Positions 24,212 through 32,903 are shown, counted from the stretch's first letter. The stretch: 64,000 bases of DNA from CATOSK01 sp963665735 (GCA_963665735.1 OY762444.1:1488001-1552000); one strand, 5' to 3'. Made by a program: numbers and translations. The notes: generated by a model from the letters alone, not told the origin.

Positions 24212-25483
24212 TCAGACCCTTACCTTGGCAATCATCGCCGCCGACAAGACCCGCGTTCCCGCCATCGCCAGAAACACCGCCGGCCAGGGACTTCCGGCCA
24301 GGTCCAGCCAAACGCTGAACACAATGGCCTGCAATCCGGCGTAGGCGTAACCGTGGGCGTCCATCAGCCCGGAGGCGGTTCCCGACATCCGCCTTCCGGC
24401 CATATCCACCGCGATGGTGGCAATGGGAGACAGGCCCATGCTGATCCCGCCCAGCAGCATCAATGCAGCCCCCAGTTGCGCGTTGCCCGGCGGGGCCAGC
24501 GCCACGGCAACCAGGGCCAAAGCGCTGCCGGCGCAGGACGCAATTACCATTGGTCTTCGGGAACTTGCCAGCAGCTTGTCCGAAATAATGCCGGAAATCG
24601 GCGGCGCAACCAGGTAGCCCAACGGCAGCAAAAAGGTCAACAGGATGGTGGACTGGATGGAATGGCCGCCGGCCTCAAAGTAATAGATGGGAACCCAGGT
24701 GGTCAACCCGTAGCGGGCGACGTTTTCAAGTCCCTTGACGTGGGAGGCCAGATGAAAGCCGGGCCGGGACAGCAGCTCCCGGTAGGGGCCGAATCCCCGC
24801 AGCCGCTCCGGGGCCAATGCCTCCGGGCCGGCGGAAACTTCGTCCTCCTCAACGTACTCCGGCAGCCCCACGTCGCCGGGCCGGTCTCGCGACAGGAAGT
24901 AAAAGGCCACCCCCAGGGCCAGAATTATCAACGGCGGATAGCGGAAAGCCGCTCTCCAGCCAAATTCGACACCCACCCAGCCGGAAATCCACCACATCAC
25001 CAGCATTGCGCCGCCGGAGGCCGTGCCGATGATTCCCATTGCCATGCCCCGTTCCCGCCGGGGCCACCACTGGGAAACCAGGCTGATGGCCGGCGCCCAG
25101 CAGGCGGCGTTGACAAACCCGTTGATGCCCCAGGGTATTGCCAACGTCAGGGCGGAGGTTCCGAAATTGGTTATCCAGTTGGTGGCGACGGTGGCCGCCG
25201 CTCCCAGCAGCCCCCACAGCCGCAGCCCGTAGGCTTCGGCCAAGCGCCCGTGAACCAGGTCTCCGAGGCCGAACCCCCAGAGCAGCAGGGCGTTAATCAT
25301 CCCGATTTCAACGTGGGTCAGGGCCAGTTCGTCTTTCACCAACGGCGACACCGGCCAGAAGTTAAACCGGCCCAGGTAAACGAAAAGATAGAAAAAGGCG
25401 AAGGCCAACAGCCCCCGCCATTTCCAACGGACGTAACTTTGCTGCCCGCCGTCGGGGGAATCGCCGTAATTGCCGACGGTCAT
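24212..25483 (-). CDS. MFS organophosphate/anion carrier-like transporter
   Basis: A 423-residue, 12-helix major facilitator resembling the OPA/ACS branches (GlpT, UhpC, sugar-acid and nitrate-type carriers). The first helix contains FLFVYLGRFNFWPVSPLVKDEL. The loop GLGDLVHGRLAEAYGLR follows helix 2, and WWPRRERGMAMGIIGTASGG is the classic motif near helix 4-5. Importer of an organic anion is the most likely role; the exact substrate is unknown. It is 22 bases upstream of the hydrolase gene on the same strand, hinting that the pair takes up and hydrolyses an ester. Confidence 0.82.
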   Translation of the reverse strand: MTVGNYGDSPDGGQQSYVRWKWRGLLAFAFFYLFVYLGRFNFWPVSPLVKDELALTHVEIGMINALLLWGFGLGDLVHGRLAEAYGLRLWGLLGAAATVATNWITNFGTSALTLAIPWGINGFVNAACWAPAISLVSQWWPRRERGMAMGIIGTASGGAMLVMWWISGWVGVEFGWRAAFRYPPLIILALGVAFYFLSRDRPGDVGLPEYVEEDEVSAGPEALAPERLRGFGPYRELLSRPGFHLASHVKGLENVARYGLTTWVPIYYFEAGGHSIQSTILLTFLLPLGYLVAPPISGIISDKLLASSRRPMVIASCAGSALALVAVALAPPGNAQLGAALMLLGGISMGLSPIATIAVDMAGRRMSGTASGLMDAHGYAYAGLQAIVFSVWLDLAGSPWPAVFLAMAGTRVLSAAMIAKVRV

Positions 25484-25634
25484 TCCCTTTCCTTGTCCCC
25501 TCTAACCAATCTTCTGCCCTATCGGGACCCCTCTCCTTTTGGGATAGGACAATAGCAAAGTCACGATAACCGCGACCTGCAAAGGCAGTTTTATGTGGCT
25601 CTTGTCCAAAGCCAACTGTCCTTGTCCTTACCGA

Positions 25635-25662
25635 GTAGGGGCGCACGGCCGTGCGCCCCTAC
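25635..25662. repeat. Repeat family B palindrome, copy 3
   Basis: Perfect 28-base palindrome identical to copy 1. Confidence 0.85.
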
Positions 25663-25718
25663 ATTGCAGTCGTCCTGCCCGTGGGGAGAGGGGCCTGAGT
25701 CAGGGCAAACCGCAAAAC

Positions 25719-25747
25719 CGCCCGTCCCCGGAATGCCGGGACGGGCG
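25719..25747 (-). terminator. Terminator hairpin of the VOC gene
   Basis: A ten-base stem (CGCCCGTCCC / GGGACGGGCG) with a nine-base loop, starting 27 bases past the VOC gene stop on the minus strand and followed there by GTTTTGCGGTTTG. Confidence 0.65.
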
Positions 25748-25774
25748 GAGCAATGGGCCAACCAACGCTATCGT

Positions 25775-26260
25775 CTAGCGTTTGGTGTAGAGCAACTCCC
25801 TGGCGTCGGACAGCAGTTCGTCGTCGCTGCGGGCCAGGTCAATGGGGTCGCCGTGGGGCTGAGGCACCGGGAACCCGGTGCGGTAGTAAAGCTCCACCCG
25901 GTTGCCTTCCGGGTCGAAGAAATACATCCCGAAGGCGTTGCCGTGGCTGACGATGCGGTCAATCTTCAACCCCTCTTCCTCAATCATCCCCTTGTATTCC
26001 CGCATATCCTGGATGGTGGGAACCTTGAAGGAAATCTGCTGGATGATTTGGGTATCGTCCTCGGACTTCCGGCCCTTCATCAGCACGAACTCGTGATGCT
26101 CCGATACCGGATCCGAACTCAGAAAGCACATCCCCCGGCCTTCCAGGTCTTCGTCGGCCACCTCCAACCCGATGACGCGGGTATAGAAGTCGCGCATCTT
26201 CATCAGGTCATGGGCGTATATGCCCACGTGTCCCAATCCTGCCGTTTTCGCCATGTCCAA
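25775..26260 (-). CDS. VOC-family metalloenzyme (extradiol dioxygenase/glyoxalase fold)
   Basis: A 161-residue vicinal-oxygen-chelate protein. HVGIYAHDLMKMRDFYTRVIG opens the first module, with its metal His near residue 11. FVLMKGRKSEDDTQIIQQISFKV carries the second module, and MYFFDPEGNRVELYY (near 113) supplies the conserved Glu ligand. Members are extradiol dioxygenases, glyoxalases or fosfomycin-type enzymes. The length and the DPEGNRVELY ending fit a single-domain catechol dioxygenase-like member. Single gene with its own terminator. Confidence 0.85.
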   Translation of the reverse strand: MDMAKTAGLGHVGIYAHDLMKMRDFYTRVIGLEVADEDLEGRGMCFLSSDPVSEHHEFVLMKGRKSEDDTQIIQQISFKVPTIQDMREYKGMIEEEGLKIDRIVSHGNAFGMYFFDPEGNRVELYYRTGFPVPQPHGDPIDLARSDDELLSDARELLYTKR

Positions 26261-26366
26261 ATCCCTCCAGATTAAGCGGTTGAAATCCTTATGTGGGGCT
26301 GATTATACCACCTATTCAACCGGACTTGCCGGAAGGGATTTGGCCGTCGAGCGGATTAGGCCGGCC

Positions 26367-27578
26367 CTATCGCCCGATGAGGGACAGCCCCGCGCCGGCT
26401 CCCGCCGACAGGGCCACCACCAGCCAGGGCGGGAATCGCCAGGACACCAGCAGCAGCAGGGCCGCCGCCGCCAGCGCAAAGTCCTCCGCCGACTGCACCG
26501 CGCTGGTCCAGACCGGGTTGTAGAGGGCTGCCACCAGGATGCCCACCACTGCGGCGTTGACTCCCCGCAGCGCCGATTGGAAGGCTGACCGACTCCGCAG
26601 CAAGTCCCAGAAGGGCAAGGCGCCCGCCACCAGCAAAAAGGACGGCGCGAAAATCGCCCCCAAGGCCAGCGCGGCCCCGGCGACCCCGTTGGGCGGCGGC
26701 CCGGACACGGCTCCCAGGTAGGCGCTGAATGTGAACAACGGCCCCGGCACCGCTTGGGCCGCTCCATATCCGGCGATGAACTGGTCTTTTGTCACCCACC
26801 CCGGCGGCACCACCTCAGCCTGGAGCAGCGGCAGGACTACGTGACCGCCCCCGAAAACCAGCGCGCCGGAGCGGAAAAAACTGTCCACCAGGGCCAGCCA
26901 TTGGGCCGGCTGGGCTTGGCGCAGCAGGGGCAGCGCGGCCAGCAGACCGGCGAATACCACCAGGGCGGCCGCGGCCAGCCAGCGGGGTATCCCCGACGCC
27001 AACCGCTCCTGCCGCTCGGCCCCCGAGTCGGCTCGGAGCAAAAAGCGGCCAGCCAGTCCCCCGCCGGCGATTACCGCAATCTGCACCCAAGCCGCCGGCC
27101 AGGCCAGGGCAAATATCGCTGCCAATACTGCGATGCTGGCCCGTTCCTTGTCCGGGGCCAGGCTGCGGCCCATGCCCCAGACCGCTTGCGCCACTACTGC
27201 GACGGCGACGATTTTCAAGCCCCGCAGCCAACCGGCGTCGGCCAAGTCCAGCGACCCCACGCCAAAGGCGAATACGGTCAGCAATACCGCCGACGGGAGG
27301 GTGAATCCCAGCCAGGCAGCGAACCCGCCGGGCAGTCCCGCCCGCATGATTCCCACCGTCATACCCACCTGGCTGCTGGCCGGCCCCGGCAGGAACTGGC
27401 ACAGGGCCACTACGTCGGCGTAGCTGGCCTCATCCAGCCACTTTCGCCGGGCGACGTACTCTTCGCGGAAGTAGCCCAGGTGAGCCACTGGCCCCCCGAA
27501 GGAAGTCAGACCCAGCCGCAGGGCCACCAAAAAGACCTGAATGACCCGCTTGACCGGCCCGATGGAACTGTCAGTCAA
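26367..27578 (-). CDS. chrA: Chromate transporter, two-domain (CHR family)
   Basis: A 403-residue membrane protein with two homologous CHR halves. The first half has the signature FGGPVAHLGYFREEYV, then LCQFLPGPASSQVGMTVG (residues 25-80). The second half repeats it as FGGGHVVLPLLQAEVVPPGW and GYGAAQAVPGPLFTFSAYLG (about 250-300). ChrA exports chromate by proton-driven antiport, and sulfate competes; in natural settings relatives may handle other oxyanions. No chrB regulator is next to it. Confidence 0.92.
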   Translation of the reverse strand: MTDSSIGPVKRVIQVFLVALRLGLTSFGGPVAHLGYFREEYVARRKWLDEASYADVVALCQFLPGPASSQVGMTVGIMRAGLPGGFAAWLGFTLPSAVLLTVFAFGVGSLDLADAGWLRGLKIVAVAVVAQAVWGMGRSLAPDKERASIAVLAAIFALAWPAAWVQIAVIAGGGLAGRFLLRADSGAERQERLASGIPRWLAAAALVVFAGLLAALPLLRQAQPAQWLALVDSFFRSGALVFGGGHVVLPLLQAEVVPPGWVTKDQFIAGYGAAQAVPGPLFTFSAYLGAVSGPPPNGVAGAALALGAIFAPSFLLVAGALPFWDLLRSRSAFQSALRGVNAAVVGILVAALYNPVWTSAVQSAEDFALAAAALLLLVSWRFPPWLVVALSAGAGAGLSLIGR

Positions 27579-27627
27579 TCACCAACTCCCGTCAATCCTT
27601 GGGCCTGTCGTCATTCCCGCCCCCCAC

Positions 27628-27653
27628 CGTCATTCCCGCGAAAGCGGGAATCC
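27628..27653. repeat. Repeat family A, single arm (copy 4)
   Basis: CGTCATTCCCGCGAAAGCGGGAATCC as a lone palindromic arm. (Written here in full it is 26 bases; key parts are CGTCATTCCCGC and GCGGGAATCC.). Confidence 0.65.
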
Positions 27654-27712
27654 AAGTCCCTTCCCATAGGTGTATGGGCGGAAAATCCTTCCCGCCCTCT
27701 ACCGTCATACCG

Positions 27713-27799
27713 GCGCAGGCCGGTATCCAGGATTCCTTGCTCTTGGAGATGCTGGTCTGCGCTGGGGCTTTCTGGATTCCGGCTTCCGCCGGAATGACG
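27713..27799. repeat. Repeat family A, full copy 5
   Basis: An 87-base element with both arms intact. The 27579-28023 gap is filled by families A, C and D with no coding sequence. Confidence 0.8.
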
Positions 27800-27852
27800 A
27801 TACACCCTCAAGAAACTATCTCTAAACTTAGCGGACATCCTCGAGTAGAGGG

Positions 27853-27876
27853 AAATCCCCCTTTACAAAGGGGGAG
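27853..27876. repeat. Repeat family D palindrome, copy 2
   Basis: AAATCCCCCTTTAC and AAAGGGGGAG hairpin. Confidence 0.65.
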
Positions 27877-27940
27877 AGACGTTGGACAAGTCCCTTTTGG
27901 GGATGGCTACTTATTGTCCACTTCTTGCCCGCAAGGACGC

Positions 27941-27980
27941 CACCCCCACCCTAACCCTCCCCCGTCGAGGGGGAGGGGAT
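27941..27980. repeat. Repeat family C, copy 4
   Basis: CACCCCCACCCTAACCCTCC, then CCCGTCGAGGGGGAGGGG; the clearest copy of family C. A GGGTGGGGGTCAAA tail follows at about 28005-28020. Confidence 0.7.
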
Positions 27981-28023
27981 TTTTCGCACGCTCTCTAACG
28001 GAGTTGGGTGGGGGTCAAATGCC

Positions 28024-28767
28024 TTAAAAGTCCCGTTCCCCGCCGTTGACGTGGATGGTCTGGCCGTTGATGAACCCGGCGGCGTCGGAACACAGGAAGG
28101 CGCACAGCGACGCTATATCGTCGGTATGTCCCAACCGTCCCACCGGAATCTCGGCCAACCGGGCCGGCGGCCTGGTGGTGGTCTGCCCTTCCCGCGAGGT
28201 GTCAATCATCCCCGGCACGATGCAGTTGACCAGAATCCCGCTGGGTCCCAACTCCGTCGCCAGCGCGCGGGTCAGCCCGATGAGGCCCACCTTGGCCGCC
28301 GAAATGTGCGCCCCGCCGTGCCGTCCCTGGAACGCCTGCAACCCGCTGAGGTTGACCACCCGCCCCCAGCCGCGTTCCAGCATTCCCGGCAGGGCCGCCT
28401 TGGTGGTGATGAAAGCCGAGTCCAGGTCGGTAGCCAGCACGCCCCGCCAATCGTCGTAGGTCATTTCCGGGAAAGGCTTGTGGGGACGGGTAGCGGCGTT
28501 ATTCACCACCACGTCCAGCCGCCCGAACTCGGCCAAGGCCGTTTCCAGCATGGTTTCCAGTTGCGCCCGGTCGCCCACGTCGGCCAGCAGGGGCAGACTT
28601 TTGCGCCCCAACTCCCCTACCTCGGCGGCCACCGACTCCGCCTCTTGCCGGTTGGAGCGGGCGTTGACCACCACGTCGGCCCCCTGCTGGGCCAACGCTA
28701 GGGCGATGGAACGTCCAATGTTGCGCCCCGATCCGGTCACCAGGGCAACTTTTCCTTCCAGACTCAT
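28024..28767 (-). CDS. Short-chain dehydrogenase/reductase with altered active-site Tyr
   Basis: A 247-residue Rossmann-fold SDR. The cofactor motif TGSGRNIGRSIAL (residues 9-21) and NNAATRPHKPF (near 86) are standard, and the catalytic Ser sits in VNLSGLQAF. The usual YxxxK is replaced: the Lys is in HISAAKVGL, but the position four residues before it is Ile, not Tyr. Activity may therefore be absent, or another residue such as the His may serve. The C-terminal DAAGFINGQTIHVNGG is typical. ATG 28767 begins MSLEGKVALVTG; an earlier in-frame start would overlap the upstream DUF1330 gene, with which it is co-directional and four bases apart. Confidence 0.82.
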   Translation of the reverse strand: MSLEGKVALVTGSGRNIGRSIALALAQQGADVVVNARSNRQEAESVAAEVGELGRKSLPLLADVGDRAQLETMLETALAEFGRLDVVVNNAATRPHKPFPEMTYDDWRGVLATDLDSAFITTKAALPGMLERGWGRVVNLSGLQAFQGRHGGAHISAAKVGLIGLTRALATELGPSGILVNCIVPGMIDTSREGQTTTRPPARLAEIPVGRLGHTDDIASLCAFLCSDAAGFINGQTIHVNGGERDF

Positions 28768-28771
28768 GCGA

Positions 28772-29059
28772 CTACACCCCCTCGACAAATACGACGGTTG
28801 AATCCGACGCCTCATGGCGCAGCTTCATCGGGCCGCTGTATTCCGGCGAATGGTACCATTGCTTCGCCCGTTCCATGCTCTCGAACTCGATGATGACCAG
28901 CCGCCTGGGTTCCCAACCGCCCTCGGCGGTCTCGGTGGCCCCGCCCCGCACCACGTACTTGCCGCCGTACTGCTCGATGGTTGCCTCCACCTGCCCGCGG
29001 TAAACCTCGAACTTGTCCGGGTCGGTAACGGTAACTTCCGCAATAACGTAACCTGCCAT
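28772..29059 (-). CDS. DUF1330 family protein
   Basis: A 95-residue ferredoxin-like alpha/beta protein of the DUF1330 family (dimeric alpha-beta barrel). GYVIAEVTVTDPDKFEVYRG, the GGKYVVRGGA strand, and RLVIIEFESMERAKQWYHSP with EYSGP near residue 75 are the family hallmarks. Function is unproven; structural relatives bind small aromatics. ATG 29059 has GGAGGGGC just upstream. It is the first gene of a two-gene operon with the SDR (four-base gap), suggesting a shared catabolic step. Confidence 0.88.
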   Translation of the reverse strand: MAGYVIAEVTVTDPDKFEVYRGQVEATIEQYGGKYVVRGGATETAEGGWEPRRLVIIEFESMERAKQWYHSPEYSGPMKLRHEASDSTVVFVEGV

Positions 29060-29131
29060 GTATTGCCCCTCCAGAATTGAATCCGTTGCTATTCTACTAG
29101 CAGTCCGCCGCCGTTGCATTGGCGATTAGCC

Positions 29132-29228
29132 CGTCATACCGGCAAGGGCCGATATCCAGGAATCCTTGCTCATAATGACGTGGTTCTATGCCGGGACTTT
29201 CTGGATTCCGGCTTTCTCCGGAATGACG
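29132..29228. repeat. Repeat family A, full copy 6
   Basis: A 97-base element with both arms. The 29060-29450 gap contains this, a solo right arm and a family B palindrome, and nothing coding. Confidence 0.8.
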
Positions 29229-29257
29229 GGTTGGGGGCAAGGAACTATTGGGTGGGA

Positions 29258-29288
29258 TTTCTGGATTCCGGCTTTCGCCGGAATGACG
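29258..29288. repeat. Repeat family A, extra right arm
   Basis: A second TTTCTGGATTCCGGC...GGAATGACG arm 30 bases after copy 6, suggesting arms duplicate independently. Confidence 0.75.
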
Positions 29289-29319
29289 ATGCGCCGTTAA
29301 CCGTCTATGTCCTTGTCAG

Positions 29320-29347
29320 GTAGGGGCGCACGGCGGTGCGCCCCTAC
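29320..29347. repeat. Repeat family B palindrome, copy 4
   Basis: GTAGGGGCGCACGGCGG..., with one central mismatch from the perfect palindrome. Confidence 0.8.
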
Positions 29348-29450
29348 CTTTGCAATCGTCCTCGTCAAGAACCTCAAATCCTTGCCCCGCCTATTCGGTA
29401 GTGTTAACCTGCTTTTCAATCACGCTACGGACAACCCAAGGAGACGGCCC

Positions 29451-30947
29451 ATGACTAACGCTGAAATCGCAACTTACCGCAATTACATCGCCGGAGAGTG
29501 GACTGACTCCGTTTCCGGCGAGACTTACGCCATTACCAGCCCGGCCAACAAGACCGAGACCCTGGGCCACTTCCAGCGTTCCGTTCCCGAAGATGCCCTG
29601 GCTGCGGTGGCCGCCGCCGATGCCGCCCGCCAGTCCTGGGCCGACACTCCCGCCCCGGCCCGCGGGCAAATCCTCTACCGCGCCCTGGACATCATGGAAC
29701 GCCGGGCTGAGGAAATCGCCCGCACCATCACCATCGAAGAGGGCAAGCCCCTGGCCGACGCTCGCGGGGAAGTCCGCCGGGCCATGAACATCATCGAATA
29801 CTCCGCCGGGGAAGGACGCCGGATGTTCGGTTACACCACCCCCTCCGAACTGGCCAACACCGTGGCCTACACCGTCCGTCGTCCGTTGGGGGTGGTGGCC
29901 CTGATTACTCCCTGGAACTTCCCCATCGCCATCCCCGCCTGGAAACTGGCCCCGGCCCTCATCTGCGGCAACACCGTGGTTTTCAAGCCCGCCTCCGGCA
30001 CTCCCCTTAGCGCGGTCAAGCTGGTGGAGGTCTTTGAAGAGGCCGGACTTCCCCCCGGCGTGTTGAATCTAATCACCGGCCCCGGCGCATCGGTGGGCAA
30101 CGCCCTGGTGGAAAGTCCGCAGGTACAGGGAATTTCCTTCACCGGCTCCACCGAAATCGGCACCGACCTTTACGCCCGGGGCGCGGGCCTGCTCAAAAAA
30201 GTCCAGTGCGAAATGGGCGGCAAGAACGCCGTCATCCTGCTGGCCGACGCCGACCTGGACAAGGCCGTTGGCGGCATTGTGCAGGGCGCTTTCGGCTCCA
30301 CCGGCCAACGCTGCACCGCCACCAGCCGGGCCATCGTCGAGGCCCCCATCCACGACCGTTTTCTGGACCAACTTCTTGACCGCACGGCCCAACTGAAAAT
30401 CGGCGACGGCCTGGACCCGGAGGTGGACGTTAGCCCCCTGTCCAGCCAGTACCAGCAGGACAAGGTGCTGGAATACATCGGCATCGGCGCCGAAGAAGGG
30501 GCCAACCTGGCCCACGGGGGCCACGCTCTCACCGGCGGCATCTACGACCAGGGCTACTACGTGGAACCGACGATTTTCACCGGCGTGGGCCGCGATATGC
30601 GAATCGCCAAAGAGGAAATTTTCGGCCCGGTCTTGACCGTCTTTCAGGCCGCAGACCTGGAGGACGCGGTGGACATTTCCAACAGCGTCCAGTTCGGGCT
30701 GTCGTCATCGGTTTACACCCGCGACCTGCACCGGGCGCACCAATACATCAACACGGTGGAGACGGGGATGGTTCACGTCAACGCCCCCACCCTGGGCGGC
30801 GAGGTTCACCTGCCCTTTGGCGGCATGAAATCGTCGGGGGTGGGCCAGCGGGAGCAGGGCACCGAGGCGGTGGACTTCTTCACCGAGGTCATCACCGTTT
30901 ACATAGACTACGGCGACACCAACCGCAGCCAGGCGAGGTTTATTTAG
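29451..30947 (+). CDS. NAD(P)-dependent aldehyde dehydrogenase, succinate-semialdehyde type
   Basis: A 498-residue aldehyde dehydrogenase. Landmarks: YIAGEWTDS (start of domain), ITPWNFPIAIPAWK (near 157), the Rossmann FTGSTEIG (near 230), the general-base Glu in CEMGGKN (near 254) and the catalytic Cys in GSTGQRCTATSR (near 290). The end KSSGVGQREQGTEAVDFFTE resembles members oxidising succinate, alpha-ketoglutarate or other acid semialdehydes to acids. ATG 29451 has CAAGGAGACG upstream, whereas an in-frame extension would run through the family B palindrome. The hypothetical three-gene cassette starts seven bases later. Confidence 0.92.
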   Translation: MTNAEIATYRNYIAGEWTDSVSGETYAITSPANKTETLGHFQRSVPEDALAAVAAADAARQSWADTPAPARGQILYRALDIMERRAEEIARTITIEEGKPLADARGEVRRAMNIIEYSAGEGRRMFGYTTPSELANTVAYTVRRPLGVVALITPWNFPIAIPAWKLAPALICGNTVVFKPASGTPLSAVKLVEVFEEAGLPPGVLNLITGPGASVGNALVESPQVQGISFTGSTEIGTDLYARGAGLLKKVQCEMGGKNAVILLADADLDKAVGGIVQGAFGSTGQRCTATSRAIVEAPIHDRFLDQLLDRTAQLKIGDGLDPEVDVSPLSSQYQQDKVLEYIGIGAEEGANLAHGGHALTGGIYDQGYYVEPTIFTGVGRDMRIAKEEIFGPVLTVFQAADLEDAVDISNSVQFGLSSSVYTRDLHRAHQYINTVETGMVHVNAPTLGGEVHLPFGGMKSSGVGQREQGTEAVDFFTEVITVYIDYGDTNRSQARFI

Positions 30948-30954
30948 GCCGGAT

Positions 30955-31461
30955 ATGGTCTTATATAACGCGCAAGGGAGTTTTCTTGTCGGCCCTCAAT
31001 TGCCCTTGGCTACCAAAAAAGGCCGACAGATACCCAACGAACAGCGTTCTGCACTGGCGCCGCAAAGGATGGAAGCCGCTAGGAACATTGTTTTATCGGG
31101 CCATAGTTCCGCCACGGCAAGGTCTTTGAGCAGCGCTTACAATTGCATGGGAATGGTTTTCGCCGCTCGGCGGACGTGGGTCGAACCGCAGAGCTTGCGT
31201 ATGATTCTTGACGATGACGGTTACCGGCGGGTCGGTGATAAATCCGAATTGCAGCAGGGTGATATTGTCGTCTATCAGGACGGTAATGGCGAAGTTTCCC
31301 ACGTAGGAATTGTTGCGAGCATTAACAGGAACGTGACGGCTGGGGATTGGGATGTTACCATCCTGAGCCAATGGGGAAGAGACGGCGAATACTTCCATCG
31401 GGCTGACGACGTAAACCCGCTGCTGGGAAGCCCAACCGAGTATTGGACTGACCGGATATGA
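30955..31461 (+). CDS. NlpC/CHAP-like putative cysteine peptidase or amidase
   Basis: A 168-residue protein. Residues ~62-70 (AYNCMGMVFA) provide a Cys at the start of a helix, and residues ~105-125 (LQQGDIVVYQDGNGEVSHVG) give the GDIV-strand and His of an NlpC/P60- or CHAP-like papain fold. The end SQWGRDGEYFHRADDVNPLLG and PTEYW is characteristic of a small family of unknown function. A peptidoglycan or protein-cleaving role is possible but unproven. The start is uncertain (ATG 30955 or the later MEAARN). Its stop overlaps the next gene by four bases (ATGA), so the two are translationally coupled. Confidence 0.55.
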   Translation: MVLYNAQGSFLVGPQLPLATKKGRQIPNEQRSALAPQRMEAARNIVLSGHSSATARSLSSAYNCMGMVFAARRTWVEPQSLRMILDDDGYRRVGDKSELQQGDIVVYQDGNGEVSHVGIVASINRNVTAGDWDVTILSQWGRDGEYFHRADDVNPLLGSPTEYWTDRI

Positions 31462-32003
31462 CTTGGCAAGAAGCGTTGGAAGAAATTCAGACCCACGAGT
31501 TTGACGTCAATCTGAACGTCGTTAGCAGTTACGGCGCCTTTTTCAAGGCCGCCTCCCGCCAACCGGCGGTACAGGAAATGGCCCGGCAGTTGGCGGAGTG
31601 CAGTAACCGACGCGAGGAAACCTTGGGCTTGATATACGATATTTCCAACCTGGCAATAGACCCTCGCTACGAAAACCCCAAGGATACATCCCTGGCAATC
31701 CTCTTGTGGCTGACTTCGTTTGCCGACCCTGAGTATTCCCGGTTGGCAGCGTTTTACGTTGACCAAGCTCCTCAATGCTGGTACGCCAAAAAGTTGGCCC
31801 GCAGCATTCTGACGCCGGCTGCCGTAAAGAGCTCAAACGCATCCTTCCGCGATTCACCGAAAGGAAATTCGACCTTTTCCTCTGCCACGGACTCAATAAT
31901 TGCGATGGCTTCGGGCAATCCCAAGCACGGAATTAGTCGGTGGAAAGGCAACACGTCCGCTGATTCCGGAACCTATATGCAGACTGTTGGAGCACAACTT
32001 TGA
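31458..32003 (+). CDS. Hypothetical protein, middle gene of coupled cassette
   Basis: 181 residues, no recognised family. The first ~120 residues look like a compact helical domain (TWQEALEEIQTHEF, RQPAVQEMARQLAECS, TSLAILLWLTSFADPEYSRL). The last 60 are Ser/Thr-rich and irregular (SSNASFRDSPKGNSTFSS), perhaps disordered or the result of a frameshift. It overlaps the upstream gene by four bases and the downstream gene by four (TTGA). The helical domain could be an immunity or adaptor protein for the upstream peptidase-like product; that is speculation. Confidence 0.5.
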   Translation: MTWQEALEEIQTHEFDVNLNVVSSYGAFFKAASRQPAVQEMARQLAECSNRREETLGLIYDISNLAIDPRYENPKDTSLAILLWLTSFADPEYSRLAAFYVDQAPQCWYAKKLARSILTPAAVKSSNASFRDSPKGNSTFSSATDSIIAMASGNPKHGISRWKGNTSADSGTYMQTVGAQL

Positions 32004-32455
32004 AAGTAATTTGGGCTGTTATATGCGAAAGCTCAGCCTTTGACCGGGACACCAACAATTGTTCGTTGTTCAATATCCTGGAAGAAGTCCAGTTGCCGGC
32101 CGAGCCTCCTTCCCCGATCCCAGGTCAAGACGGCGGTAGGCTCGTAATCCCTTTACGAGTTGAAATCGTGGTTCTATTCAGCCGTTCCACTCCCGGAGTT
32201 CCAGAGCGGGCCAAGGCTCGGATCTTCATAGATTCTCCCCAAAATGGCGATACCGAACCCATTAGACTCGACGAGTTTGAGGTTGACCTGACTACTTCTC
32301 TCCGCAATCGGACCAGGGTCGCTTTTTACGGACTCCCGATAGGAGAGGCTGGTACATATCGTTTCGTAGTGGAGGGAATCGGTCCAACCGGAAAATGGGT
32401 AGAGATGTCCGACGTTCCTCTTGAAGTGTCGTACAACCCCGGAAATCCAGGGTAA
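32000..32455 (+). CDS. DUF6941-like beta-sandwich protein
   Basis: A 151-residue protein starting at TTG 32000, overlapping the preceding stop. MKVIWAVICESSAFDRDTNN followed by LFNILEEVQLPAEPP, and then alternating strands (LRVEIVVLFSRST, TRVAFYGLPIGEAGTYRFVVEG), match the DUF6941 pattern as I remember it: small beta-sandwich proteins of unknown function. No signal peptide. It closes the three-gene coupled cassette that begins at 30955. Confidence 0.55.
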   Translation: MKVIWAVICESSAFDRDTNNCSLFNILEEVQLPAEPPSPIPGQDGGRLVIPLRVEIVVLFSRSTPGVPERAKARIFIDSPQNGDTEPIRLDEFEVDLTTSLRNRTRVAFYGLPIGEAGTYRFVVEGIGPTGKWVEMSDVPLEVSYNPGNPG

Positions 32456-32475
32456 AACCGGGAAACGATTTTCCC

Positions 32476-32895
32476 TTAACCCCCGTTAGCCAACGCCTCC
32501 GCCTCCCGCAGATAATCGGCGGTGGCGCGGATGTCCTTGATTAACAGCGACACCGGCTCAATGTCTTTTTGACACAACACCGTCGTGAAGAAAGTGTTTT
32601 CCAAGATGGAGTAGCTGCGGGTGATTTTTTTCAACGCCTCATCCCGTTCAGGCAATTGAGCCAGGGCGACGTATGTTTTCCGGTCATCCAGAGGATTGAC
32701 TTCAACTTCAACGCCGGTACGCGCCAGAATTAAAGCGTTGGTGGCCTGCAAGACAGCATCCCAGGTTTTCCCCACCGACTTCTCCAACTCGGTGCGGTCC
32801 AATTCCTCAATTGCCGATGCCAAGTGTTTCATAGCTTGGGCGTAGGTTGCGTTAGCCGTAGCGAATAGCGCTACGGCGCGTTCGGTTTCCAGCAT
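32476..32895 (-). CDS. HEPN/PaREP1-like protein, second of tandem pair
   Basis: A 139-residue helical protein. LFATANATYAQAMKHLASAI, GKTWDAVLQATNALILARTG and YLREAEALANGG align well with the neighbouring upstream gene product (shared ATNALILARTG versus ATDALILARTG). These are PaREP1/HEPN-type four-helix proteins, often RNA-binding or RNase components. No clear RxxxxH is seen. ATG 32895 follows GAGGGG; it starts eight bases after the upstream stop, so the two are one operon. Confidence 0.6.
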   Translation of the reverse strand: MLETERAVALFATANATYAQAMKHLASAIEELDRTELEKSVGKTWDAVLQATNALILARTGVEVEVNPLDDRKTYVALAQLPERDEALKKITRSYSILENTFFTTVLCQKDIEPVSLLIKDIRATADYLREAEALANGG

Positions 32896-32903
32896 ATAAC
32901 CCC

